Shown piece after piece: positions 1 through 11,859 of a stretch of 64,000 bases of DNA. The notes below the pieces were generated by a model that worked only from the letters and a program-made list of their open reading frames with translations, ran no database searches and was not told where the DNA came from. Source of the DNA: Siphonodentalium dalli (Eukaryota > Mollusca > Scaphopoda > Gadilida > Siphonodentaliidae); contig CP136064.1 in the NCBI GenBank assembly GCA_032622095.1, positions 263,855,863-263,919,862 on the forward strand, written 5' to 3'. Position 1 is the first letter of the stretch, and each line of letters starts with the position of its first letter. Made by a program: the position numbers and the translations under genes.

Positions 1-552
1 ATCGCTTCTCAGAGCTATTCAATCGGTTCACGGATTGCTAAGTTGATGACCACTTGTCTGTGCAAGTTAACAATTAAACGGTTCGTTTGTAGTGTGTGTT
101 TGTAAGTACAAGTCAGTGTAATAATGAGTACTACAAACAATTTGGTATCATTGTTTTTACAAATTACAAATTTACAATCATTCAGTTTGTGAAAATAAAA
201 TATTATTTTGATGGTATAGCATTATATATATTGTGACCATCCTATTATTTCAAACTGATCCGCTACTCTTATCATAACACATCGAGGCAGTAACGTGGCT
301 CCATTTTATCGAGAGGGGGTGTATCGAAACAGGGACGTGCTAATGGTCTCGGTTATAGGAGCGGTGCGGGGGCCCCGGGGTCCAGTCGGTAGTGCCAGGT
401 GCATTACACCGTCACAGGCCGTCCATCGCTGACGAAGCTGGTCCAACCCCGTCATATGGAGGGTGACCGGAATCGTGTATCTGGGCAAGTTTGTCAGTTG
501 CTTTCCGGGGGTCGGTGGTTTCTACACGCAGTGGGACGATTCCTCGGTGAAA
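1..552. other. unassigned sequence left of the Harbinger remnant
   Basis: AT-rich sequence up to about 300, then a GC-richer stretch (300-550). Translated on the minus strand, the GC-richer part does not continue the Harbinger transposase next to it. I see no terminal inverted repeat, gene or RNA here. It may be the far end of the Harbinger element or unrelated intronic/intergenic DNA. Confidence 0.3.
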
Positions 553-1223
553 TCAAGCCTCTGCATGGTCTTTCCTCCACCAGTAAAATTCACAACGTCG
601 TGTGTGGCCTAGCGATAAACGATAGTGAACACGGGAATCATGCACACTGCCAGGTAAGCGTGTACTGGCGAAATAAATGTACAGGTCTGGACCACAAACA
701 ATTGCACTGTTAATGGAATGGACATGGTGCCTATTCACATAACACCGTTCGTCGGGATAACTCTGATGTGTGAACCGTCTACCAATCCACACACTCCCGG
801 AATACCGCTGATGTCGAAAAAGTTCTCTGCAATTTGAACTGGGTTCCTTGGCCAGCGAATAACATCCGGTGCTAAATCCACTACGAGTGGTGCCACCTTA
901 TGCACAACTCGTTTCACGGTGTCTCTTCCAATGCCATGGCAGTCTTTCACCATATGGTAAAAACCATTCGTTCCCAAAAAATGAAGGAAAACTAAGATCT
1001 GCTGCCGTGGTGTCAGTGGTCTGCTACGACCGGTCATTGGCAATAGATAATCGCCAATCTTCTCCACCAATAACTCCACCACACTTTCGGGCACCCTGTA
1101 CCTCTCCCGGAATTCGTACAGCAATGAAGTTTCGAACCTTCTTTCTAAAAAGATACGTTCTCGTCTAGGAGGACGCCCGCCAATAACCACCAAATCGATA
1201 TCCTCATCGGAAGAATACGCCAT
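553..1223 (-). pseudogene. PIF/Harbinger (HARBI1-like) transposase, 5' part, frameshifted and truncated
   Basis: Minus-strand remnant of a DDE transposase of the PIF/Harbinger superfamily. The first frame starts best at the ATG at 1223-1221 (protein begins MAYSSDE) and runs to a stop at 735. It holds the family's N-terminal helical region (RPLTPRQQILVFLHFLGTNG) and the first catalytic aspartate in GLVDGSHIRV. The reading frame then shifts near 740-750. The homology continues in another frame to 553 with YVNRHHVHSINSA and PGSVHDSRV, the second catalytic aspartate motif. The third catalytic residue (E) and the conserved C-terminal part are missing, so the protein is about half the usual length and cannot be active. 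No partner MADF/Myb-like gene or clear TIRs are visible. The family call is firm from the motifs; whether the 3' part was lost by deletion or spliced out is not known. Confidence 0.8.
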
Positions 1224-1299
1224 TGTAAATGAATAGTTCAAAACAGCTAAATGCAGTATATATATACCCGGCGTAAAAATAAATAGGACAAACTTCACT

Positions 1300-2600
1300 C
1301 ACCGTTAACATTCTTGGATATATCATTGATTATGGAAATACATGTTACATGATAATGTTGGCTATAATCCGCAAGTATCACTCACTATTTGTATTAATCA
1401 ACAACTTTTGTCAGAGATGTTGTGACTCATACGATTTGGCGGCTACTCGCCCCTTCCTATTCTGAACAGCTGTAATGTGCCAGGCATCGTGTTCCCAAGA
1501 CCACTATCGCATGTCCCTGTTTATGAGATTTCCATTGATAAAACATTTTCATAAGGGGGGGGGGGCTACATCCCTGCGAATCAGATGGTTATATGCTCTG
1601 GTTTAAGGATGTGAAAATCGACAATTTATGTTTGACACCCTATATAGACATTCTACACAAGTTCTTTAACGTTGTAACTTTCAATAAATTGGGTAATTTC
1701 AGTAGTTACAAGGAACACATACTGCTACCTCACATCCAAGCTGACACCCCATAAGGTTTGACAATTTATAAATATAGGCCATTTCAATCCAAACTTTTGA
1801 CCAAAGGAGGTAAATATGCAAATGTTGGTCTAAAACAAAACATATCCCTTTATAAATTGTTGGAAAAAACAAAATAACAGAACAAGTTCAACCTATTGTT
1901 GTTGTAAAATTTCCAATTCATGTTGTTTCAGGTATCAAATTTCCAGCTGTTGAACGTGTTGATAAAATGTTTGGAGCGAGAAACATAACCCAACCCCCTT
2001 GTCGCGACGTCCCTGTGCGTTGTACTTGAGATTTCCAGCTGACAAAATATTTTCACGAGGGGGTGAATCGACCCCTTGTCGCCACGTCCCTGCGTATCAT
2101 AGATATATATATTATCCGGGTTAAGGGTGCGAAAACTGAAAAAATATGTTTCATAGTACTCGAACATTCTTTGTGATTGGAGATATTTGTAAATACAAAG
2201 AACACGTACTATTTGTGATTTATGTTTGTAATCGTAGGTTCATAGTATTGGCGGAATGATAAATTGTTATTTCTTACAAACAATTGTAGATTCTTACAAA
2301 GAAAAAGTTTCATAGTATTGACCCCTGATCGTCTGCAATCTCACGGCGACGGACGTATCAATGACGAAAACAACATTATCTGTGTATCATTGCGTCCAAT
2401 CACCTCCAACGAAACTATGTGTATATCATTGTATCCAATCAGTTCCAACTGGATTACATCCTAATTTTCCCCATACAATCTCTCTCCCAGATAAATTGTT
2501 CACCTCCGGATAGAACTACCATATCTCCACAGACTGAGTTAAAACTGGGGGAATTTTCATCAAGTTCGTGGTGTTTCCGTGATTTAAAATAGCGTAATTG
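1300..2600. repeat. copies of a degenerate dispersed repeat (GACGTCCCTG family)
   Basis: Three diverged copies of one motif block lie at about 1495-1640, 1930-2015 and 2005-2165. Each has a variant of GAGATTTCCAGCTGA, a G-rich tract and a CGACGTCCCTG-like core. A related stretch is at 17268-17320. A poly-G run sits at 1554-1564. No coding potential was recognised; the rest of the interval is plain AT-rich DNA. Confidence 0.4.
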
Positions 2601-4470
2601 TCACATAAACAGTTTAAAATTGAATTTTTGTTATTTGCCAGCCGCTTTTTGTAAAGTGCCACATGCGGTCGGAAACCAATACAGCCTTATATATCGCATA
2701 GTTTCGGCCACAATATATGTTGATATTGAATTCATAATCCCTCCAGTACATGATGTGTGCAAGACTTCAAATAGGGTAGGGGTACATAAAACAGTGAACA
2801 TTTTTCAGCCGCTTGTTGTGATAAAAAATAACCTTTGGTCAAGCCCTCGGTTAATATTGAGGTCATATCATTTCACCATGTGGTGTCATCCAAGACTTCA
2901 AATAAAGTAGGGGTCCTCAAAATTTTGCCTTTCTTATTTTCCAGCCACTTTTCGTTAAGTGCTCATTCTTTCAGTACCCAAATCCATCTATTTACATTGT
3001 GTACGTCCTTGTACAACTAACTCGCCATTGTCCATACACGCAGTCAATGAAGATATATCGTTCCAGTCCGTGGTGTGTTCTAGTCTTCAAATTGGGAAGG
3101 GAGTAATACAAACATTGAAACATTGCATTATTTATTTTTCAGTCGCTTTTTGTAAAGTGTCCCTGACTGTCGGGTATTAACCCATCTATAACAATTGTGT
3201 ATTTCTTAATAGAATAGTCATTTGTCCAGATCGTCGTTTGACCCTGAGGGCACATTCATTCAGTTCGTTGTAGGTTTAATGGTTTACATGGGGTAGGGGT
3301 CCCTTACAATTCGCCTTCATCGTTTGCCATCTGCTTTGTGTAAGGTGCCACGGTGTTTTCGCGAACGGTGGGCTCACGAGACCATTGCATCTTTTCTGAC
3401 AGAACAGCCATTCGGCCACAATCTCGGGTAATATGGATAGCTTATGCCTTGAGCTAGTGGTATGTTCAATACTTCAAATAGGGATGGAGTCCCCTGAGAG
3501 TGAAATTTAGCCCTTTCGTTTGCCGACCACTTGTTGTAAAGTGCCATAGGCTTTCGGGAACCATCTCATCCATAACAGATTCGTATATCCCGATAATAAT
3601 CCCATTTATCCAAAACTTCAGTTAAAATTGAGAGCATATAAATTTTGTAAGACTTCAAGTTGGATAGTGGGGTCCTCAACACATAGAAAATTCGCCTTTC
3701 TTGTTTGCCGCCGCTTTTTGCAAAGTGTTCCAGGATTTCGGGGGAACTAGATCACCCATATATCAATTAATAATTCCATGATAGCAATACCTTTCGATCA
3801 CACACTCAGCTAAGTATGAGAGAATATAACTTCAGTTCTGGTCAAGATATTAAATGGGTTAATGAGGTCCCCCCCCCCCCCAAACCAACAACTTTTTGTA
3901 AAGTGACCCAGGCATTCAAGACCCTGGTATACTATACTCTTTATATATCGTCCATTTCTCTGCACACGCAGTTAATAATGGGAGCACATCCTTTCGGTTC
4001 ATTGTGTATTCAAAGACTGCAAATGGGGTAGTGCGGCCTAACAAATCACATTTCGTATTTGCCAGCCGCCTTTTGTAAAGTGTTCCAGGATTTCGAGAAC
4101 CAAACCACCCATACACATTGTAAATAATACATAGAGCATATAGATTCGGTTCAGTGTGTGCTAAATAGCTTAGAAGGGTTATGGGTACCCAAAACAGTGA
4201 AATTTCGCCTTCTCTTTGCTAGCCACTTTGTGTAAAGTGTCCCAGACATTGGGAAGCCAACCCACCCATCATGCACTGAAGAGGTATATTTCCTGAATTA
4301 CATACCATTTGTCCACACCCCAGTTAATATTGAGAACATATCCATCCATTAGTGTATTTATGACTTTAAATGGGTTAGGGTGCTCAAAGAAAATATTCAG
4401 CTTTGGTTTTTGCCAGCCGCCTTTTGTAAAGTACCCTAGGATTTTGGGAACCAAACTACCCATATAACAT
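2600..4470. repeat. degenerate ~180-bp tandem satellite, left part
   Basis: About eleven diverged copies of one unit follow each other head to tail. The most recognisable part is a variant of GCCAGCCGCTTTTTGTAAAGTG, found near 2638, 2808, 2942, 3141, 3328, 3522, 3706, 3887, 4060, 4220 and 4414. This core is followed by a 'ccatcc' block, a 'cagttaatattgag' block and a 'gtgttcaagacttcaaatgggtagg' block. Mean spacing is near 180 bp. Short ORFs here are accidental. Confidence 0.75.
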
Positions 4471-5853
4471 GTATATTCCTAGTCCAAGTCTTCTTGTACT
4501 AAAACCAGCTAAGATATTGGGATGGCGATGCTGGTGTTTAGTCCAAGCCCGCTTGTATACCAATCCTATCACACGAGTTACGCCCACGATCTGTGGCGGG
4601 AATTTGTGGTGTATTTTACTCGATTTACCTAGCAAATCAATACATGATGCTATATACATCGGAAAGGCTTACATCTTATGGTCATAATGGTGTATAATAA
4701 TCTAACTTTAATGTTAAATTACACATAGAATATTCCGGTTGATTGCCACAAACATCGATTTGTTTCTCTGTTTGTTTACGTTTTAACCGAAAGCCGAAGT
4801 GGTCCGAATAAGTTCGGCATAATCCGCTGTTTGTTCTGGGAATTCTACTTTCCGTTTCTATATATAGCGCGGGTTTTCCGAACAAAAATGGCGAAAACCG
4901 ATCGCCCGAAAGTCCAGTTTTCTATGTGCTTTCAGAACAATTCCCGCACTAAAAACTTAATGACATAATGGAGGATCAGAACGGTAGTTTTGTTGACAAT
5001 TTTCGCAAGCAACTTGTCAAAATTGGAGCAAATTAGAACTCTTGTGTCTGACTTGCCATGCGTGTGATTTTCATCCATGTGCATTTTGACTTTTGTGTTG
5101 ATAAAATAATCGGAGAACCGAATCACACAGTTTCGAAATATAGTTCTTCCGTTTTAGTGGGACTTTTCAAACTTAAGGTTAAAAATTTATACAAATTTTG
5201 TTTGATTTTTTGTGTGCTTAACAAGAGCAGTATATTGCTCTGTTCGCTTAGTATATATCTTAATTTCGCCGAAGTCCACCAAATGTGGGAAATGTAGCAC
5301 CATATTATTTATTCTAATACTCGTTGTGTTTACACTGTTTTAAACTTTGAGAGGGTTGTAATTCCCCGTAATTTATTTAATGTATTACAGTTATATCTTC
5401 AATGTTTAATTAATCTATTTATTATTTTATTTATTGACACACATAATTACGATTACAATGGAGAATTCTTCGTAATTTGCGTTGTTGTCCAAAATCTACG
5501 GAATATTTTCAACGGAAAATGCCGAACACAGTTCGCGAGGTTAACCGAGATAGCATACTTTTAAAAAATTGTAAACATTGAGGTAAATGTCTCTTTTCGC
5601 ATTAAATTACCGTTTTAAATTCACAACTGATGTGGGTTTCAGATAAAATAGCATGTCTTCTGCGGAAAATATCCGTTTATTGTCGCAATTGTGATATTTT
5701 ATTTCATATAATTGTGGTTTTATTTGAGCGGGTCACTAACGCTTAAGCCGTGTCATAAGCGAGCATATAGGGCGGTCTTGGACTAAACACCAGCATCGCC
5801 ATCCCAATATCTTAGCTGGTTTTAGTACAAGAAGACTTGGACTAGTATATTCC
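4471..5853. mobile_element. MULE-like non-autonomous DNA transposon with 9-bp target duplication
   Basis: The element spans 4480-5844 (1365 bp). The left end TAGTCCAAGTCTTCTTGTAC is matched by its exact complement at the right end, and the perfect inverted repeat runs 68 bp. It is followed by one mismatch and a short further match. The 9-bp sequence GTATATTCC flanks both sides (4471-4479 and 5845-5853) and is present once per side, as expected for a target-site duplication. Long TIRs with a 9-bp duplication fit the Mutator/MULE superfamily. No transposase ORF is inside, so it is non-autonomous. It sits inside, and splits, the ~180-bp satellite, so it is younger than the satellite. Both TIRs repeat the word AGTCCAAG at their outer and inner edges. 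Confidence 0.85.
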
Positions 5854-6560
5854 CTGATAACACTACCTTTCGTTCACACTGTGATTTAATAATAAAAGCA
5901 TGAATATTCGGCGCATGGTGTGTTCAAGAGTTTAAATGGGCATATAAAGGGGTCCAACAAAACAAAAAATATTCACCTTTGGCGTTTGCCATCCGATTTT
6001 CGTAAAGTGCTAAAGGCTTTCGGGATCCAACCAACCCATCCATCAACATCATGTATGCGCCCCGATATTACTATTTTTGCCCACATCCTCAGTTAACATT
6101 TACAGCATTCATTTCAGTTCGTGAGTTGTTCAACTTTAACACTACAATTGTGTAGGAGGATCCTAAAACAGCAAATTCGTCTTTCTTATTTATCAGCCAC
6201 TTTGTGTAAATCGACACATGCACAACCCATCCATACAAATTATGTATTCTCTGATAGTACAACATTCCCGTCACACTTAGTTAATATAGAGAATTAGAGA
6301 TCATATAGCTTAATTTCGTGTTGCGTTGAAGTCTTTAAATTGGGTAGAGTGTTCTCGAAAAATATAGCAAATTCGCCCTTCATATTTGCCAAGCAAAGTG
6401 CCACACTGTTTCGGGAACAAACCCATCCATAAACATTGTATATTTCCTTATGTAACTGTCCTTTATAGTTACATGATTCTTAATATTGAGATCATATTTT
6501 TTCAGTTCGTGGTGTGTTCAGGACATCTAACAGGGCGGGGGAGCAACAATGATTTTGTTC
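5854..6560. repeat. degenerate ~180-bp tandem satellite, right part
   Basis: Continuation of the 2.6-4.47 kb satellite on the far side of the MULE-like insertion, with core copies near 5985, 6195 and 6385. The interrupted unit resumes exactly at the duplicated target site. Confidence 0.7.
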
Positions 6561-7860
6561 TGTATGAGTATGTTAGTCTATATTATGTGTCGTTTAGAAC
6601 AATACTTTAGTTTCTCAAAGTCAATATGTGTTAATATAAAATTACATGTCATAAATCAAATCTTTTGTTGTTGTTGTTGTTGTTGTAACTGGAGTTTAAT
6701 GGGAAACCTGAGGTCATCTCAAATAACGCTCGCTGTGTCTACGGATCAGGTTTCCATCACACGAATAATGATTAGATGCCCATTAGAATAATTTAGAAAG
6801 GTCTGTTGTTATCATAAATATGTAGTTTTTCTACCAAATCGCGTCCGGGGGAGCGGGACATAATTCCAATATCTTGAAAACCGTTGACAATTTCTGTCAA
6901 ATTCTTTCTACTTGTGATGCCCAGATAACTACTGAGCCATATGAAATATATAGTTGGTCACGTGTTGTTTATAACAAAGGTTTTAGTACTTAACATCGAT
7001 GTTAATGCATGCAAAATTACCTGTTATCAATAAAATAATTATTGTTTTTGTAACTGGGGGTCTGAAAGCCTGAACACATCTGTAATCGATTAAACGGCAT
7101 CTCTGGACAACGCTTTCAGTGCAAGATTCATATTGGGTCCTTTCAGATCAATTCGAAAATGTTTGTACTGTCATTATCAAAAATATGTATTTTTTTCGAC
7201 CAAAAACGTGTTTGGGGGAGGGGTAGCTAAAATCCAATATCTCGCAAACCGTTCAAAATTTCTGTTAACTTCTTTCTTCATATGCTTGCCAGATAACTAC
7301 TACACCATATGGACTTAATATTTCAATATTATTGTAATATCCGTTTGAATGATAATGTTCGAAAAATATTTTTTTTTTGAAAAAGAGCGATTTTTCAACA
7401 AAAAATAAATGTTTCGGCTCCAAATGGCACGAAAATCCAAATTAACTAACACTTCTTGCATATCAGGTACAGATATGGTATGTTGTAGTCATTTTAACAA
7501 CAACAATGTGGGCAAATAACTTAGGACATAGCCGCAGGGCTCACTTTACCAAAATCGTTAATTTCTGGGAAAAGTCACTGGTGGGTATCGTTCATCGTCG
7601 ATTTGAGAATAGCCACCACCATTCCGTTATTTTTCACTAACATTTTCATCAACAGTATGTATTTCTCCTTCAAAAAAAGTTGGTTTTAACTTGTTCTACC
7701 GTGGGTAGGGGTACCCGACCACTTTTGGCTTTTGGCCGCTATACTAAGAAAGAAGGTCACAACTTGAGTGAATGAAACATCACTCAAAGACATAAAGTTT
7801 GAAGTAAACTGTATCATGCGATGAATTTCTGAAGCAACGCTAATATTTCACATGGTAGTT
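6561..7860. repeat. two to three diverged copies of a ~330-bp repeat
   Basis: The segments at about 6690-6970 and 7045-7330 share a (TTG)n-AACTGG-like start, a 'ctaccaaa..cgtgtttgggggag' block, a 'ccaatatct..aaaccgtt' block and a 'ccagataactact..ccatatg' block. A weaker third copy continues to about 7500. The (GTT)n tract at 6665-6686 resembles one at 56996-57017. No gene was seen. Confidence 0.45.
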
Positions 7861-7865
7861 GTAAT

Positions 7866-7938
7866 GTATTCAGTTGTTATGTGTTCAGTTGTTATGTGTT
7901 CAGTTGTTATGTGTTCAGTTGTTATGTGTTCAGTTGCC
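7866..7938. repeat. 15-bp minisatellite, about five copies
   Basis: Head-to-tail copies of the 15-mer GTTATGTGTTCAGTT, nearly identical, ending at 'gttgcctg'. The short ORF across it is a product of the repeat. Confidence 0.85.
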
Positions 7939-8009
7939 TGACAAGTACATCATTGTTGACTTTGTGTAGAAACATTATTAAAATATCATGCAAGGACCAG
8001 CAACTCTCA

Positions 8010-8250
8010 AAGACAAAACCCCAGTTGATGTGCACAATGTGTAATCATATCATGGGGACGCACAACGGACATGCATACTTTGTGGGTACATCGTGCCTGT
8101 ATTGTCCATCACACAGAATTCTACTACAAGCATCTTCATGATCCATATATTGTACAAAAAGGCATCGATTCTGTGCAGATGTGGATAAGGATAGTTTATC
8201 GTATGGTCACATACTCTAAATTGCCAATAGAGAAGCCAAGTGTGTATCCA
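8010..8250. repeat. direct repeat, copy 1 (second copy at 10368-10570)
   Basis: About 200 bp, from 'gatgtgcacaatgtgtaatc' through 'gtacatcgtgcctgtattgt' to 'gtatggtcaca', recurs in the same orientation at 10368-10570. A shorter third piece is at 8685-8745. No protein family was recognised in either copy. The duplication spans the foldback MITEs at 8.9 and 10.0 kb. Confidence 0.65.
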
Positions 8251-8859
8251 CTCAAAAAACACCAGATATTCTTTTTATTATACGCATTTCCAAAGAAATT
8301 CACCATTTACGACGTCGAATGATCTCACAATCGTCTTCAATCATTTTTGAAGCCATCAGCTAATTGATGCCTGTTCACGCAATGCTACATCACCATCCAC
8401 AGAATATACAAATATAGTTCCCGTATTTTTCTCTTTACCCCCCCCTAAATTAAAACAGATTTGAATTATAACTCTAATGTCAGTGAATATAATATAAATT
8501 AGAATACCACAATGGTTTCTTTCACTTCTTTAACAGTACAAACCGGAACAGTATTGGTACACGCAAGCGAATCAGTCGCACGCGCGAGCTAGTGTGAAAT
8601 TATATTCTTCTATATCCCCTTCTGGGTGATAACGATGTTTATCTAAACGCGTTTTGTTCTATAATTCACTGTTGAGCGTATAATAAGGATAGTTTATCGT
8701 ATGGTCACATACTCTAAATTGGCAACAGAGAAGTCAAGTGTGTATACATTTGTACCTTTGCCTCGTGTGACATAACCAACTGCATATTGATAAGTGTTTA
8801 GAAATAGAACACAATCAAACTGTACAATGCATGACATCTGAGACTTCACTGTCCGTATA

Positions 8860-9300
8860 TGTGACCCGCCATATCAAATCCAGACGTAAGTCGGGATTCT
8901 TTTACCCTGTGGCAATGCATTCTCTTATATATGCGAGTCGACCATAGGTCGCCTCGCATATATAAGAGAATGCATTGGCCTAACAATTTTTTATTATTGT
9001 TTTTAAATAAATGTTTCTTACAATTTTTAGGACATAAAATAAAAAAACATCCATTACCCTGCAGGGAGCCCCACACATATATAGAAGCTCATGTTTGTCT
9101 GGGCCTCTGTATGGGTGAAATTATAAAAAAATTGTTAAAGAATACATGAACAAATTATTAAAATTGTAAAAAATTCTTAGGCCAATGCATTCTCTTATAT
9201 ATGCGAGGCGACGTATGGTCGACTCGCATATATAAGAGAATGCATTGGCACAGGGTAAAAAAATCCCGACTTACGACTGGATTTGATATGGTGGGTCACA
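8860..9300. mobile_element. foldback MITE with hairpin-bearing TIRs (full copy)
   Basis: A 441-bp element begins TGTGACCCGCCATATCAAAT and ends with its complement (ATTTGATATGGTGGGTCACA). It is flanked by TA on both sides, suggesting a TA duplication of the Tc1/mariner type. Each terminal repeat contains its own near-perfect hairpin built on ATGCATTCTCTTATATATGC, so the element carries four copies of that word in two hairpins. The interior is a unique ~170-bp AT-rich segment. Other copies lie at 9978-10218, 27057-27470 and, interrupted, 59240-62773. Confidence 0.8.
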
Positions 9301-9977
9301 TATTAGCATATTTCTTTATATTAACCGCTGATATTAAATTAACTTGATTAATGGTATCTACACTTGTCCGACTCCGAAAGTATTCCATTCAAATTCAGTC
9401 ACTTCAAAGGTGTTACAGTTAGTAATAATTATGTAGACCTTGATAACAAATATACGGTAACATATCGTGTCACAAGAAGAATCACAGTCGTCAATATAAT
9501 GATAGAATCATGATCCTTCTCATGGTTTGTAGGAATTATGACAGATGTTGTACAAGTTACTCTAAGTTGCCAATTTTCCTCATACCAGCATACCCACCTC
9601 ATGATTGCAAGGAATTCTGGCAGATATGTGGACAAGTTGCTTAAAATTGCTACATAATTAGCACAATAAGAAGTAGTTTGCTTCCTAATATATACGTACT
9701 TTTATATTGAAATACATTGTACTACTAGTTCAAAACCTTGTTGAGACTATACATTAGTTCCAATATATATATTTTTAGGTTGGCTCCATATGTTGGTTAC
9801 AAGCTACACAAGAAAGTTATAATTGTTCTACAAATATATTGTTTCCACCTTATTTAGTAAAACCTGCTAGAGTCTCACCTAGAATATATTGCCCATTTGT
9901 TTGCAAAACGCTACGTAATAAGGCTGAGATCAAGAAAAGAATCAATGAAGCTTTTTTTGGACAGCATTTTTTACCAT
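9301..9977. other. AT-rich intervening sequence, nothing recognised
   Basis: No repeat, gene or RNA motif was found. The short ORFs lack domain signatures. Confidence 0.4.
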
Positions 9978-10218
9978 GTGCCAATGCATTCTCTTATATA
10001 TGCGAGTCGACCATAGGTCGCCTCGCATATAAAAGAGAATGCATTGGCCTAACAATTTTTTATTATTTTTTTTAAATATATGTTTCTTACAATTTTTAGG
10101 ACATAAAATAAAAAAACATCCATTACCCTGCAGGGAGCCCCACACATATATAGAAGCATATAGAAGAGTGTCGTCTGCTCATGTTTGTCTGGGGCTCTGT
10201 ATGGGTGAAATTATAAAA
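9978..10218. mobile_element. foldback MITE, truncated copy
   Basis: Carries one terminal hairpin (GCCAATGCATTCTCTTATAT and its complement around 9979-10047) and the interior seen in the 8860-9300 copy. It lacks the other terminal repeat and the TGTGACCC ends. Confidence 0.75.
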
Positions 10219-10367
10219 TTTTGATCAATGCAGTCCTAAGTAAGTTTATTGGCATTTCAGGTGATTGGAAGAAACTCGTGGAATGTTGAGGAAAATATAC
10301 CTTCACCACATGGGACGTTTTATTTATTCAATAACCTGAACCTCGATCCTAAATTCGCGTGGCATAT

Positions 10368-10570
10368 AAATTGATGTGCACAATGTGTAATCATATACAT
10401 TGGGGACGCGCAACGGACATTCAGACTTTGTGGGTACATCGTGCCTGTATTGTCCATCACAAAGGATCCTACAAAGGATCTTCTTGGTCCATATATTGTA
10501 TAATAAGGCATCGATTGGATTCGGTGCAGATGTGGTTAAGGATAGTTTGTCGTATGGTCAATAGAGAAGC
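10368..10570. repeat. direct repeat, copy 2 (first copy at 8010-8250)
   Basis: Shares 'gatgtgcacaatgtgtaatc' and 'gtacatcgtgcctgtattgt' with copy 1, with small insertions. No protein family was recognised. Confidence 0.65.
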
Positions 10571-10689
10571 AGTATATTGTATAAAAAAGGCGTCTGATCA
10601 TGTGCGTATTATTGTCGTGGATTTATCAAATATTTTTGATTTAATGATAGGAAACAACAACCACATTCGCTTAATTTTATCATTTAAAA

Positions 10690-11045
10690 TAATATTTTTT
10701 TAAATGGCATTTTCAATGACGCCAAATTTGTGCCGTTTGGGCGAGAGATGCGGGGTGGGGGACTATATTTGTTTAGTCGCTGATTACCGCCAAACTTATA
10801 CATAATCATCTTCATTATATCAGAAGTCGAATGGTGTGGCTTAAATATGCCAAAAGTTGCTCCGTTCGAGTCAGGGGTTTGCGGAAGGGGAGAGGAGTAC
10901 CAAAAACTGATAAAATATTTTTAGCACCGAAAAAGATTTCCACCAAATTGATACACGTCCTTCCCTAAGATACAAGGACTCTAATCGTGTGATTTAATGA
11001 CGCCAAATTGGTGCCGCTTTGGGTGAGAGACTGGGGGGGGGCACT
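10690..11045. repeat. degenerate ~140-bp tandem satellite, left block
   Basis: Units carry variants of GACGCCAAATTGGTGCCGTT, then a 'gagagatggggggcactaaattt' block, a 'gtttagtcgccgatttccacc' block and 'aaattgatacacgttctt'. Two to three units are seen here; the array resumes at 11.86 kb after unrelated sequence. The word CGTTCGAGTCAGGGG in some units looks like a Pol III B box, but there is no matching A box. Confidence 0.65.
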
Positions 11046-11700
11046 AAATGTGAGAAGACTTTGTTTAGTCTATGTCATGAATATTGGTAAGATAGACAAA
11101 CCTGGATATCACGGAGATCGCAGCAGCGTCGAGCGTTCATTACATTCACCACATAAAATGGACACATGACTTTTATTCAGCTCCCAAACAACGTGTTGTA
11201 TCACACTGTACATGTCAATATATTGGGTTTTGAGTATTGTACATGGACCGGATATAAGGCCCGGCTATTCAAGTTTGTATACGGGATATGGATGTGTTGT
11301 GGTCTTGGTCCTATTCAATGTGAAGTTAGCATATTACAAGTGCTCATTTATTCCAAGTTGGAATTAAAATTTAAGAAGAATAGGATTTGTATCCAGGAAG
11401 GTAAACTATTATAATGGTATCGTACCACCGATTTTATGGCTGAGAGTGTAAGCGTATATAGTCAATACTTGTGAGATTCTGACAATGATAGTAATCGATG
11501 ACAGTCAAGACTTGCCACAAGCGCGTACATAGAAACTCCAATCTCGCATAGTGTTGCCACTCATTCCATTGACAGCGATATCAATATGACCTTTCTTACG
11601 TCTCACTGATGTCGCAATGATTATATTATAATCACATACACACTGGCATGTTTGTCCACTGTTTTGTGGTGAGGCAATATCAAGCTGGTACACCCCCTGT
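11046..11700. other. unassigned sequence within the satellite region
   Basis: About 650 bp unlike the flanking satellite. It holds a few ORFs of 60-80 codons with no recognisable domain. It may be an old insertion, but no terminal repeats were seen. Confidence 0.3.
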
Positions 11701-11704
11701 TGAG

Positions 11705-11750
<46 letters not shown>
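11705..11750. repeat. (AT)n microsatellite
   Basis: About 22 AT dinucleotides, followed by a short (GTCT)n run at 11758-11773. Confidence 0.95.
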
Positions 11751-11753
<3 letters not shown>

Positions 11754-11859
11754 CGACTGTCTGTCTGTCTGTCTCCCGTATGTCTGTGTTCTATTGAACG
11801 TCACGCGTGACCATGTATACGGCACCAAAGGTGTCTAAAAGTAACATTTTCCGAGAAAG

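Noticed and set aside
399-713. 104-codon + strand ORF
   Set aside because: It is antisense to the Harbinger transposase remnant and has no domain.
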